Source of the DNA: Cyanobium sp. AMD-g
GTDB taxonomy: Bacteria > Cyanobacteriota > Cyanobacteriia > PCC-6307 > Cyanobiaceae
Length of the DNA: 64,000 nucleotides
Direction: 5' to 3'
NCBI RefSeq assembly: GCF_024346395.1
Contig: NZ_JAGQCW010000005.1
Coordinates: 124,001-188,000, forward strand
The position numbers and the translations under genes were made by a program. Of the stretch, positions 1-8,689 are shown piece by piece; position 1 is the first letter of the stretch, and each line of letters opens with the position of its first letter. Under the pieces are notes generated by a model that did not search any database, was not told the DNA's origin, and saw only the letters and a list, made by a program, of their open reading frames with translations.

Positions 1-67
1 AGCCAAAGTCCTTTTCCGTCCATCGCCAGAGCACGCGACTGGCACCAGTGCCCGCAGGGAACGTCAT
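1..67 (-). CDS. C-terminal half of split PglX (partial, runs off window)
   Basis: An ATG at 67-65 overlaps the TGA of the upstream methyltransferase frame (66-64) in a 4-base ATGA junction, and the new frame stays open to the window edge. A strong ribosome binding site (AAGGGAGGAG, complement of 72-81) lies just upstream, inside the end of the previous gene. PglX proteins are usually about 1200 residues and the upstream frame has only 707, so this is inferred to encode the missing C-terminal, target-recognition part. Only 22 codons are visible, so the identity rests on position. Confidence 0.55.
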   Translation of the reverse strand, partial: MTFPAGTGASRVLWRWTEKDFG

Positions 68-2187
68 GTTGCTCCTCCCTTGAGTACTAGGGCTGCGGTT
101 TGTACCATGGCGTCATCGAGAATGCCGACGCCCAGGTCCAGCATCAGCAAAAGTGGATTGCGCTTAAGCAGAATCTCAGTGCGAAGCTTTTCGAACGTTG
201 TGTTAGTTGTGAATGTTGATGACACTAATGCACCCACATAGCCTCCGTTCTCAACAAGCTGAGTCGCCCGGTCGATGAAAGCCGCATAGATGTCATTCTT
301 GGTGAGGTTGTATGTCGTGGTCACAAACCTCCGGACTATGTCTCGATTCACGAACTTTCCATAGGGAGGGTTCATCACCACCACATCAAACCGCCTGGCC
401 AATACCTGGAGCAGCTTCAAGCCGCGGGCCGTGTCTTCTGCAAACAGGCGTTCCGCCGGATCACTGGCATGCGCACCGGCCACCTCCTCGATCGCGGTGA
501 GCAGCTCCTGCTGGATGGCGAGTGCTTCCTCCTCGAGAGCCCGACGTTCCAACACGAGTTGCTGCACCTGTTGCAGGTTGAAGTCGTCGGCTATCCCACC
601 TGCTTCAAACAAGGGCAGGGCATTGGAGGTGACGATCTTGCCCAAGCCTTTGCGCTTGGCCTGGGCCTCCACCCAGGCGCCAAGAACTGTCTCTACGCCT
701 TCTTTCACCTGCACCAGGCTGCCCAGCTCTCCCACGTTTTGGAGGTTGTCCCACAGCACCGTGAACAGCCTCTGCTGCAGCTCGGGCGCACCAAGCTTTG
801 CGGAGAGCTTGCTGGTGAGGGCGTCAAGCGGCTCCTTGCCTACGGCCACCGCATTGGCCACCACCAGGTTGGTGCGCTTCACCTGCACCTCGGTGGGGGA
901 AATCCCTAGGCCAATGGCTGCCTGTTTGGCGGTAAGCATCAGTGACAGCGAGGCGATCTGAATGGCCCGGGGGTCGATGTCTATGCCGAACAGATTGTTC
1001 GCCACAATCGCCTCTGGAATTTCAGCTGCCGTTGCCACGGAAGGCTCCGCCGGCCAGCCTTCCTCGCCCGCATGCTCGATTTCCTCGAGGTACATGCGCA
1101 GGAACAGGCCGAAGGCGTACTGCCCAAAGTGCATCGTGCCGCAGGCCGGATCCAGCAGGGTGATGTCACTCGCGCGCTTGAACCGCTGGACCTCACCCGT
1201 ATCACTCACCCGAACGTAGCGGATCCGCTCACCGGTGCGGGACACAAGGTAATCGGCGGTGATGGGGCCACTGTTGCGCTCCGCTGGCAACGGCGGCGGT
1301 CCCTGGGGCTGCAGAACAGAATCCGGATGCATCTGCAGCCACAACCGGCCGAGGGTATTGTCCACCAGAACTTTCACGACCCAAGAGGGCGTGTAGAACT
1401 GATTGATCACTGACAACTCATAGGAGCTGCGCGGAGTGCCATTGGTATCGTCACGAACCCGCTGCTTTTCAGATTTAGCTTCTCCAGGGGCGGCTTTACC
1501 GACGAAAAACTGATACACCCAACCCAGCAAGTCAGGAGCTTGATAGGCCTCAATCGGCAGATCATCATTGATGCTGCTGATCAGCTTGACCAGAGCGGCA
1601 TGGGTAGGCCACACGCAGGCATATTCATGATCAGGATCGAAGAGAAGCCTGATCTCCTCGTTGATCTGCCGGTAGGCAGCCTGCAGACCGTCGCGAAGCA
1701 GGGCTTCTTCCGCATCGTCGTCGTACTTGTAACGGGAGCCGCCCGCGGCGCGCACATCCCGGAGGTAGCGGGAGCGATCCTGGCCCGCAATGGGTGTGAG
1801 CACTTCGGTGGGTTCTGGTGCTACGCCAACCGGGGGCACGAGGAACAGCACCTGGCGGGCTTCCATGGCCTTCAGGCCCACCAGCCGATTGAGCGTGGTG
1901 TAGGTGAGTTCCCGCAGCACGTTGTCGTAGCCGCGCTTGGGCGTTCCCTCTGCAGCGCTATCGCGTACCAGCAGTGCTTCCACCCGCTGCCGTATCGCCA
2001 CCGCCTCCGGGGTGAGGCTCATGGATTCCAATGGGATCACCTTGCCGCCCTCACGGATTCCCAGCCGCTCGAGCTGCGCGGTGAGGTCGGTCTCCAAAAG
2101 CTTGCGGGCTTTGGGTACCCAGTTTTTCACCGCTTCCTTGTGCTGGTCGCTGAGCGCGACCTGGCTGGCTTCGGTGGCCGTGCTCAT
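64..2187 (-). CDS. pglX: BREX adenine-specific DNA methyltransferase PglX, N-terminal/catalytic part
   Basis: This is a 707-residue N6-adenine methyltransferase. PglX marks host DNA for self/non-self discrimination in BREX phage defence. The SAM-binding motif I (DPACG) is near residues 346-350 and the catalytic motif IV (NPPYG) near 606-610. Ahead of them are the long helical N-terminus and a GWVYQFF segment (about 222-228) typical of PglX. The frame ends shortly after the methyltransferase core with a TGA that overlaps the ATG of a further frame, so the usual single ~1200-residue polypeptide is divided in two. It starts with an ATGA overlap on brxC. BREX identity is firm from the neighbours; whether the split enzyme works is not known. 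Confidence 0.9.
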   Translation of the reverse strand: MSTATEASQVALSDQHKEAVKNWVPKARKLLETDLTAQLERLGIREGGKVIPLESMSLTPEAVAIRQRVEALLVRDSAAEGTPKRGYDNVLRELTYTTLNRLVGLKAMEARQVLFLVPPVGVAPEPTEVLTPIAGQDRSRYLRDVRAAGGSRYKYDDDAEEALLRDGLQAAYRQINEEIRLLFDPDHEYACVWPTHAALVKLISSINDDLPIEAYQAPDLLGWVYQFFVGKAAPGEAKSEKQRVRDDTNGTPRSSYELSVINQFYTPSWVVKVLVDNTLGRLWLQMHPDSVLQPQGPPPLPAERNSGPITADYLVSRTGERIRYVRVSDTGEVQRFKRASDITLLDPACGTMHFGQYAFGLFLRMYLEEIEHAGEEGWPAEPSVATAAEIPEAIVANNLFGIDIDPRAIQIASLSLMLTAKQAAIGLGISPTEVQVKRTNLVVANAVAVGKEPLDALTSKLSAKLGAPELQQRLFTVLWDNLQNVGELGSLVQVKEGVETVLGAWVEAQAKRKGLGKIVTSNALPLFEAGGIADDFNLQQVQQLVLERRALEEEALAIQQELLTAIEEVAGAHASDPAERLFAEDTARGLKLLQVLARRFDVVVMNPPYGKFVNRDIVRRFVTTTYNLTKNDIYAAFIDRATQLVENGGYVGALVSSTFTTNTTFEKLRTEILLKRNPLLLMLDLGVGILDDAMVQTAALVLKGGAT
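72..81 (-). promoter_or_regulatory. Internal Shine-Dalgarno at the pglX split
   Basis: On the minus strand AAGGGAGGAG sits 4 bases before the ATG at 67. It is almost fully complementary to the 16S anti-SD, which suggests the second frame is initiated on its own rather than being a frameshift casualty. Confidence 0.6.
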
Positions 2188-5100
2188 GTCACCACCACCA
2201 CCAATCCTTCCTCGGTGATCTTCTTCTTCAGTTCATCCGCCACGGCATTGAGCGCTTCATCCACCTCCTCAGGACGGTTGAAGCGCTTGCCCGCCAGGGA
2301 ATTGCTGGCCTGCCATTGCCAGGTCTTCTCCGCTGGGGGCGGGGGCATCACCAGATCCCGCAGAGCGGCCTCCACTTGCCGCCGGTAGACAGGCAATGCA
2401 AGGGCGGCCTGCTCCAGAGAGGAAAGGCTGCGCAGAGCGCAGGCGCTGAGCAGAGTTTGCGTTGTCGGCACAGTGAGCGGCGGGTAGTGGCAAGCTTTGC
2501 CGGGGCCAAACACCGCAGAGACGGCCGTGTCCCGTTGTGGGGTGGGTGCCTGGAGGTAGGCGTTGCCAGCCTCAATGGCCGCCAGGGTTGTCGTCGCGGC
2601 CGTGCGCACACCTTCATAGGCCGTGGTGTAGGCCTTCCGGTAAGCATCGCGGGCCTGCTCCATCGCCGTTCGATAGTCGCCCCATCGGCTCACCACAGCC
2701 CGGTCGCTCACCAGGGCAGCCATGTCCAGGAGTGCCTGGGCCAGCTCTTGATGCTGCGGGCTGTCTTCAGGAACCGGATGGTTCTCCACAAGCTCCACCA
2801 GCCGCCGGCTGGCATCGAACTCCTCTGCCCGCTTGGCAGCCACAAAGGTCGCCAGTTCGGCCAGCCCAGCGTGGAGGGCCTTCCACACCGCCTCATTGGC
2901 CAAAAATTCGCTCACCACATTCGTGGGATCCTTGGCCGTGAGGGGTTTCGTCAGGGAGGTTTCCGCGCCCAGGATGGCCTCGGCGATCGGTAGCCCTGCC
3001 TCGGCGCGAGCCTTGGCAGCTTGCAGCCCTCCTTGAAGGGTCGTCCCGAGATCGCGCACCGCACCGGCGATCGCGTTCCCCGATTCCGGAATGCCGTTCA
3101 CCCCCATGGCGATCAGGGCCTTGCTCGCCGCCTTGATCTGCTCCACCGACAGGCTGGTTTCAGCTACACGGAAGGTGGCCTTCTTGAAGCTGGTGATCTT
3201 CAGGAACTCATCAGCGCTGCCCTTGTAGTCGTAGATGGGCGAAACACCTGTGGCCGTCGAGCGCTCCAAGTACATCGCCCCAGCGCGGAAGCAGGCCGCC
3301 AGGACAAGGCGAACCAGCTCACTCTGCCATCCGAATGGTGCCCGCTCAAAGCCCTTGAAGCCTTTGCTGTCGCGGGAATCCAGAAGCGCGGCTCCTGTGG
3401 GATCAAGGTCTTCGTCCTCCAGATCCTTGATCACCTCCAGCACGATCTGCACCAGCGTGGAGTCCCGTTGCAAGCTGCCTTGCGTATCGAACAGGTCAAG
3501 TTCGCTAGCGACCTGGTGCAGGGCTGTGTTGGCAGGATTCAGCAGGTCGCGAATGTCCTTGCTGAAGTCATAGGTGCGATCCGCAGGGCCGAAACGGGAG
3601 TAGACATTGGGTATGATGGATCTGATCGCGTCGCCAACCGGACCCTTCAGATCCGTTGCCGCTTCAAGTTCGAGCTCCTGGCCTCCGTAGAACAGTGTCC
3701 CGCCCAGGAAAGCGCGCTCCAGGTCTTGGACGAGGGCATTCCGGAGTTCATCTCGCTCCTTGCGCTTCTCTGAAAGGGCGTCCTGGGTTTGGGCGGACGA
3801 ATCTTCTGTGAATCGCTTGTCTCCCGTGACCTGTACCAATGCCTCGTGGCGCTTGAACCGTGCCTCAAGGGCATCTGTTGGATTGGCGACCCACCAGATC
3901 CGCCGCCCCTTCACACCGGCGGCTTGGTTTTCGCTGCGGATCTCATCGATCGTCTGCTTGCGGCCAGGAGCCAGCGGCGAGAAAAAGTTCACCTCCATTT
4001 CGGGGCCAGAAGCGATTGCCTCGCCATCAAGGGCCACGCCGTAGGAGAAAGGGGTCTTGGTCTTGCCGTAGGACACAGCGAAGTTGGGAAGCCGCGCTTT
4101 GGTGATCAAGTCGCTCTTGCAGAGCAACTGTGAAGTGCGCCGTACAGTGGCCACACTGATGCTCTTTGCCCCACCTGTTCGCACCATCTCCTGGATCGAT
4201 TGCTCGATGGTGCGTTCGCGCTCACTGAGAAACTTCCACTCCCCAGTGGCTTCATCACGGGCGACATAGCCCGCCTCCTGCAGCTTGACCAGGGTCTCTT
4301 CGACCTTTACCCGTAGGGGGATGAAGTCTTCAGACAGACTGCGAACCAGAAGCTTTGCAAAGGTTTCGGGAATGCGCGGGACCCAGGTAATTTGCTGAAG
4401 CAGCCAGAGCACCTTCAATACTCGCGCTGGAGCCAGAGGAGTTCCCTGGACCCGCTGATCGGAATCCTGGATCGCCTGGATTCCAGACGTACCCAGGTAC
4501 TCCGGAGAAATCAAATCTTTTTCAACGGCATCAAAGACCTGGTCAAGACTGGCAATCACACCAATCGGCTTCTCGGCCACTTTCTGGAGGGTCTCCATGC
4601 TCACCGAGATCATCGATCGCACTCCTCCAGAGAGGCGGAATCCAGATAGCACCTCAAAGATGTCCTGCGAGAGCCGAATCTGGTGCGGCAGGAAGGGATA
4701 GCACTCAACAAATGTCTGTGCGGTGATGTCACCTAGCCGCCGGCTGGCTTTGATATCGGCGAGCTGGGCTATCCCACCCTCTTTGGCTTCATAGAGTCTA
4801 CCCAGTTCAGGCTCTTTGGCAGGTTTCTTCTTCAGGATCCGCTCGGAAACCACACGATTGATCTCGTCTGAAATCAGCTGCGGCTTGAGCTCAAAACGGG
4901 CATTCAGGCGGCCAAGAAGGGCTGGCTGGAAGTTGGTCCGATCAACTACCTTCTCAAGATCCATCTGGCTCGTAACAATCAACCAGACCTTGCCTTTACC
5001 TTTATTCCCGATCATCTCAGCTAGGGCATTCAGCTCGCCAATCTTGTCGTTGGAATCGCCGATGAACGTGCCCATCTCATCAATCACGATGACGAGGTGT

Positions 5101-5918
5101 TGAACCTTTCCGCCACTGGGGTTCTGCCCATCGACCCAGGCCACAAGCTCATCGGCGATGCCTTCGGCAGTGACTTTTTCATGACGGAATAGGTCCGCCA
5201 ATGACTCTTTTGCCGCCCGCTGGTCGGGATAGGTGTGGGGGTCGACGTCTGGCAGAATCTCTCCAAGTCGTCGGCGCACAGTGGCAAGATCGCCACGCCC
5301 TTTCGGAGAGAACCAACCGACTCCATAGCGGGCTTCGTAGACCTCGGTGAGCTTGCCTTGCAACCCTTCCTCTTGAAGGCGGCGTTCAATGCGGGCCACC
5401 ACATAGTTATCCGAGAGCCCAAGGCTTCGGTAAAACTCGCCAAGCAGAATTTCACCGACAGAATTGGGATTAGTCAGCGATTGCCGGCTCTTTATCTCAA
5501 AAGCAATCGTCTTGATCTGAGTCGTCTGTTTGACCTCTGCCAAACGTAGCCGTAGGTCTTTCCCACGGGGCGTATCCGACAGGTGCTTCAGGAAGGCATC
5601 GATGCAATGTTCGCCCGATGCTTCATCGAGAACATCATTCTGCAGCAAATAGCCGAGCACCTTGGCGAAGTGGGACTTGCCTGAGCCAAAGAAGCCCGAC
5701 ACCCACATGCCCATGACATCCCTGGGCGATCCACCTCGCCGCAGCGTGTCACTGATCTGGGTGAAGGTGTCGAAGATCGTCTTGAGTTCTGCCTCGATTT
5801 TGTCGGTGACCACGTATTCACGGATTTCCGTGGCCAATGTTGATGGGTCAAAAACCTTGACGACACCCTCAACCTTGATGCCAATGTCTCTCTTGATTGT
5901 TTCGCGTACAGTAGTCAT
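2184..5918 (-). CDS. brxC: BREX P-loop ATPase BrxC
   Basis: This is a 1244-residue cytoplasmic ATPase, matching the usual ~1200-residue length of BrxC. Walker A (GFFGSGKS) is at about residues 75-82 and the Walker B strand (VIVIDEMG) near 276-283. It keeps the N-terminal region rich in charged residues that precedes the P-loop in this family. BrxC is a core BREX component needed for phage restriction and is thought to act with PglX and PglZ. It overlaps brxB upstream and pglX downstream by four bases each, so translation is probably coupled along the operon. No truncation or frameshift was seen. Confidence 0.95.
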   Translation of the reverse strand: MTTVRETIKRDIGIKVEGVVKVFDPSTLATEIREYVVTDKIEAELKTIFDTFTQISDTLRRGGSPRDVMGMWVSGFFGSGKSHFAKVLGYLLQNDVLDEASGEHCIDAFLKHLSDTPRGKDLRLRLAEVKQTTQIKTIAFEIKSRQSLTNPNSVGEILLGEFYRSLGLSDNYVVARIERRLQEEGLQGKLTEVYEARYGVGWFSPKGRGDLATVRRRLGEILPDVDPHTYPDQRAAKESLADLFRHEKVTAEGIADELVAWVDGQNPSGGKVQHLVIVIDEMGTFIGDSNDKIGELNALAEMIGNKGKGKVWLIVTSQMDLEKVVDRTNFQPALLGRLNARFELKPQLISDEINRVVSERILKKKPAKEPELGRLYEAKEGGIAQLADIKASRRLGDITAQTFVECYPFLPHQIRLSQDIFEVLSGFRLSGGVRSMISVSMETLQKVAEKPIGVIASLDQVFDAVEKDLISPEYLGTSGIQAIQDSDQRVQGTPLAPARVLKVLWLLQQITWVPRIPETFAKLLVRSLSEDFIPLRVKVEETLVKLQEAGYVARDEATGEWKFLSERERTIEQSIQEMVRTGGAKSISVATVRRTSQLLCKSDLITKARLPNFAVSYGKTKTPFSYGVALDGEAIASGPEMEVNFFSPLAPGRKQTIDEIRSENQAAGVKGRRIWWVANPTDALEARFKRHEALVQVTGDKRFTEDSSAQTQDALSEKRKERDELRNALVQDLERAFLGGTLFYGGQELELEAATDLKGPVGDAIRSIIPNVYSRFGPADRTYDFSKDIRDLLNPANTALHQVASELDLFDTQGSLQRDSTLVQIVLEVIKDLEDEDLDPTGAALLDSRDSKGFKGFERAPFGWQSELVRLVLAACFRAGAMYLERSTATGVSPIYDYKGSADEFLKITSFKKATFRVAETSLSVEQIKAASKALIAMGVNGIPESGNAIAGAVRDLGTTLQGGLQAAKARAEAGLPIAEAILGAETSLTKPLTAKDPTNVVSEFLANEAVWKALHAGLAELATFVAAKRAEEFDASRRLVELVENHPVPEDSPQHQELAQALLDMAALVSDRAVVSRWGDYRTAMEQARDAYRKAYTTAYEGVRTAATTTLAAIEAGNAYLQAPTPQRDTAVSAVFGPGKACHYPPLTVPTTQTLLSACALRSLSSLEQAALALPVYRRQVEAALRDLVMPPPPAEKTWQWQASNSLAGKRFNRPEEVDEALNAVADELKKKITEEGLVVVVT

Positions 5919-6466
5919 CGCTCACCTCCCTGCATCAGCAACTTCACAGCGAGGTAGTTGCCGCCATCTGCCTGGTTCATGAAGTAGAGTTTGCCGCCGC
6001 GGTCCTCGCCTGGAAATGCGATGGCGATCCGGCACTCCAGATTGCGAAGATCACGGAGTAGCTCGCCAAAGCGAATCAGTGGATACAGCGATACAGTGGA
6101 GTATGCAATCACCGTGCCGCCAGGAATCTCTGATGCAAGTTCAGCAATGGCCTTGGGCAAGGACTGCTCAAGCCGTGAAGCAAGTCCCTGCAGAAGCCAG
6201 TGGAAATCGTCGAATTCGTCTTCACAAAGATCCGTAATTGTCGCTTCGTCGTAGCCGTCAAAAAGAAATCGACTGAGGTCAAGTAGTCGATTGGAGTGTC
6301 CCATCGCCTCAAGTTGTGGAGCAAACGAGTCCAGCAGCTGCTCACGAAAGTCCAACTCCTCAGCGGGAGGGTACACCAGGAGTATGGAATTGTCTGTCTT
6401 CACCGACCCCTCCTCCCGAAGCGGCTCCTTCAGCAGCTCTCGCAGGGACTGGAAGCCTTGGATCAT
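5915..6466 (-). CDS. brxB: BREX protein BrxB (DUF1788)
   Basis: This 183-residue protein has the DUF1788 pattern: an N-terminal helix, then a strand with LLVYPP (about residues 28-33), a D/E-rich middle, and a C-terminal part with IAFPGEDRGGKLYFM. Its biochemical role in BREX is not settled; the family is a required partner of BrxC in type 1 systems. It lies between brxA and brxC with ATGA overlaps on both sides. Confidence 0.9.
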   Translation of the reverse strand: MIQGFQSLRELLKEPLREEGSVKTDNSILLVYPPAEELDFREQLLDSFAPQLEAMGHSNRLLDLSRFLFDGYDEATITDLCEDEFDDFHWLLQGLASRLEQSLPKAIAELASEIPGGTVIAYSTVSLYPLIRFGELLRDLRNLECRIAIAFPGEDRGGKLYFMNQADGGNYLAVKLLMQGGER

Positions 6467-7320
6467 CGCTGACGACCTTCCAGGTCAAGCTCGACGATGT
6501 CGGCTTGCATGCGGAAGCCCAGTTTACCCTGTCTGCTGAGCTCGCTCAAGGCATCGACCACTTCCTGAGTGTCCAAGCCGACCAGCCTGAACCAGGGTGA
6601 GCTGATGATTTTGAGATCGCCGTTCTTGGATACCCTGAGCGCACGAATGATTAAACGTACAGGGCTAGCATAGAGAGCGGGTCGGACTGTCTGTTTCTTG
6701 TAAACACCCTTTGCCAGGCCGAAGTCTCGGATGCTTGCAGCGTATTTCTGAACAACTGCAATAGTTGTGTTTCTTGTCCATTCCTTGAGTTCTGGATGCT
6801 TTGCCTCACTGGCATGTAGGTAGGCAAGTATATCGTCCTGCCGAACTTCCGCGGGGGCTTTGCGGATGCGAGGAAATAGATAGTTACTGCCTAGGTCGGC
6901 TACTAGGCAGTCATTCAGGGCCAGCAGGCAATAGGCGGTCAGAGCCCTCTCTTGATCGGAGGTGCAGCGGCGCCATTCCTCCAGGAAATCACGGAAAAGC
7001 ACATTGTTTGGATCCAGCAGATATCGAGCCTTGAGCTCTTTCCAGGCTTTCTTCCTTGAGCTTGATGTTCGCTTTGCCAAGCAGTTGTCCTGAAGGATAA
7101 GCGCCCTGTAATCACTAGATGATTTTGCTGATGCTCCAGCGTTTAGCAGGGAATAAAAGTCACCATACAAGGCCGAGCAAGCCGAAAGCCTTGACAAAAA
7201 AGGGCCTTGGGTAAACGCTGGGATTTCTGAATCGACAACGTTGGCGCCCGTTTCAATTGTTGGTCTGCTTGAATCTTTGGTTTTGCCTTCCGCCAAAGGG
7301 CTGAACTGTGTGATGGCCAT
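6463..7320 (-). CDS. brxA: BREX protein BrxA (DUF1819)
   Basis: This is the first gene of the operon and encodes 285 residues. The body from about residue 30 (FTQGPFLSRLSACSAL onward) fits DUF1819/BrxA, a small helical DNA-binding protein in studied BREX systems. The first ~30 residues are not typical. A TATAAT lies only 5 bases upstream of the ATG, so either the message is nearly leaderless or translation starts at a later codon such as TTG at codon 9. It overlaps brxB by 4 bases. Confidence 0.88.
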   Translation of the reverse strand: MAITQFSPLAEGKTKDSSRPTIETGANVVDSEIPAFTQGPFLSRLSACSALYGDFYSLLNAGASAKSSSDYRALILQDNCLAKRTSSSRKKAWKELKARYLLDPNNVLFRDFLEEWRRCTSDQERALTAYCLLALNDCLVADLGSNYLFPRIRKAPAEVRQDDILAYLHASEAKHPELKEWTRNTTIAVVQKYAASIRDFGLAKGVYKKQTVRPALYASPVRLIIRALRVSKNGDLKIISSPWFRLVGLDTQEVVDALSELSRQGKLGFRMQADIVELDLEGRQR

Positions 7321-7325
7321 GATCT

Positions 7326-7331
7326 ATTATA
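7326..7331 (-). promoter_or_regulatory. Candidate -10 box of the BREX operon
   Basis: A perfect TATAAT reads on the minus strand at 7331-7326, just before the brxA ATG at 7320. The -35 region at the usual 17-base spacing (AGCTAT) is weak. The predicted transcript start would fall almost on the annotated start codon. Confidence 0.4.
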
Positions 7332-7431
7332 GCGTATCTGACTTCTTGATAGCTTTGTGCTGAGGATGAGGGCTTGAGAAGCGTTTTCCCATTGAGCTTC
7401 GTTGGTCTCTCTGTCTATTCGGAAGACTCAT

Positions 7432-8108
7432 TTAGTGTTGCCGGGCTTCGCCTGAGTTGAGCCCCGCATCCCAGCCGCTGATCGACGCGTCCTGGGCACT
7501 CATCAGCTCCCGCCGCAGCTTCAGCAGCTCCACCACGGCGTTCCACTCCGGCTGGTGCAGCTCCAGCCCGTCGGCCCCATGACGACGCGGGATCACCAGG
7601 CTGTGCCCCTCGTTCTCCAGCAGCACCCGTCCGCTGCCCTCCAGCGCGCAGAACACACAGCCCGCTTCGCGGTGGCCGTAGCTGGCCTGCACGCCGGGGA
7701 AGTCGGTGCGCCCTCTTGCGTAGGCAAACAGCCGTCGCGCTTGCCGGCGTTGCAGCGGAAGCAGAGCGCCTGCAGGTTGCTGATGGCGTCGGAGCCGCCC
7801 TGGGTTTTGGGGATAATGGGTGCCACCTCCAGGGCCCGCTGGTGCTCGCGAAAGGCATCGAGGCGCTGGCGGCAGAGCTCCAGCAGCGCGTCGCGCTCGC
7901 CATCGCTCAACGCGTCGCCGCCGATCAGGCTGTCGTGGCCATCGCCCAAGGCGCTGATGCCGTTGAAGGTGAACCCGGCCCACCATGCGCTTGCCAGGAT
8001 CCGGCGGGCCACGTTGTGCTCGGGGGCGGGGGCATGGGGGAATCCTGTCGGGGTGAAACAGGGGGTGGCACTGGTGGAGGAGAAGCCCCGGCGATCACCT
8101 TGGCCCAC
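7432..8108 (-). pseudogene. Broken HNH endonuclease-HIT domain fusion gene
   Basis: Two overlapping minus-strand frames together resemble one gene. The first (from 8108) carries an HNH core with LEVAPIIPKTQGG and LCFRCNAGKRD, the latter a CxxC zinc-type motif. The second (to 7432) carries the start of a HIT domain (GCVFCALEGSGRVL, then HSLVIPRRH). The frame changes near 7720-7740. The HIT part lacks the usual stretch between LLENE and HSLVIPRRH and stops before the HxHxH triad, so the gene carries a frameshift, an internal deletion and a C-terminal truncation. Its 5' third (7842-8072) is the repeat found again at 8892, about 9668 and 10510. A functional HNH-only product is possible but unlikely. 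Confidence 0.6.
7842..8072. repeat. Cassette repeat copy A
   Basis: About 231 bp that recurs without any gap at 8892-9122, with 16 mismatches by eye, including an identical run of about 95 bases (7852-7946). The plus-strand end is a G-rich core (8031-8072) close to GGCATGGGGGCATCCTGGCG followed by a GTGGCACT end. On the minus strand it reads as the start of the HNH-HIT gene (AWWAGFTFNGIS). The DUF6883 gene starts 39 bases after it. Confidence 0.8.
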
Positions 8109-8110
8109 GA

Positions 8111-8440
8111 ATGCTCCCCCATGCAGACCACGCGATCGTTGACGAAGCCAAGATCTGCGACTACTTGCTCTCAGACACGCATCCAGTTGGTCGCTTCAAG
8201 GCCAGGGCGTTTCGTTCACTCGGCTACACCGTTGAATCCTGGACACGACTTCGTGATGATCTGCTCCACCATGGCCAGACTGGGACGGTTCAGCGGATCG
8301 AAATGAGCGCCTATGGGATGAAAGTAGTCATCAGTGCTACTTTGAAAGGCTGCAACGGCGCATCCAGACCATTCAGAGCAGTCTGGCTGATCCCTGATCA
8401 TTCCAGGCAGCCAAGGCTCGTCACCGCATTTCCGGAGTAA
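8111..8440 (+). CDS. DUF6883 protein, probable toxin-like partner
   Basis: A 109-residue protein with the DUF6883 layout: an N-terminal AIVDEAKICDYLLSDTHPVGRFKARAF-type block (residues 8-34, starting AIVDEAKI), a central helix, and a C-terminal strand with AVWLIPDHSRQPRLVTAF. DUF6883 genes are commonly next to DUF4926 genes, as here: the partner starts 3 bases after this stop. The pair is inferred to be a toxin-antitoxin-like module; the activity of either product is not established. First module of the repeat-punctuated array. Confidence 0.7.
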   Translation: MLPHADHAIVDEAKICDYLLSDTHPVGRFKARAFRSLGYTVESWTRLRDDLLHHGQTGTVQRIEMSAYGMKVVISATLKGCNGASRPFRAVWLIPDHSRQPRLVTAFPE

Positions 8441-8443
8441 GTC

Positions 8444-8677
8444 ATGTTCGTCTTGCACCAGACAGTTGCTCTCACCCACGACATACCTGATGCTGGACTG
8501 CAGTTGGGGGATCTCGGTGCTGTCGTCGCTATTCACGATCCTGAAAATTTCGAAGTTGAGTTTGTCACCGCATCGGGACGCACCCAATCGCTGTTGATGC
8601 TTTCAAGCAGCAGCCTCCGAGCGATTGGTGATCAGGATCTGATCGCCGTCCGTTCGCTCGCCACTGCCAAGCATTGA
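8444..8677 (+). CDS. DUF4926 protein, partner of DUF6883
   Basis: A 77-residue protein that fits DUF4926: LTHDIPDAGLQLGDLGAVV at residues 10-28, followed by a small beta domain (FEVEFVTASG). Family members are short and lie beside DUF6883 or other small toxin-like genes. It lies 3 bases downstream of the DUF6883 stop and is surely co-transcribed. Repeat copy B and a degenerate HNH-HIT fragment begin immediately after its stop. Confidence 0.7.
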   Translation: MFVLHQTVALTHDIPDAGLQLGDLGAVVAIHDPENFEVEFVTASGRTQSLLMLSSSSLRAIGDQDLIAVRSLATAKH

Positions 8678-8689
8678 GTTTCGGACGTG

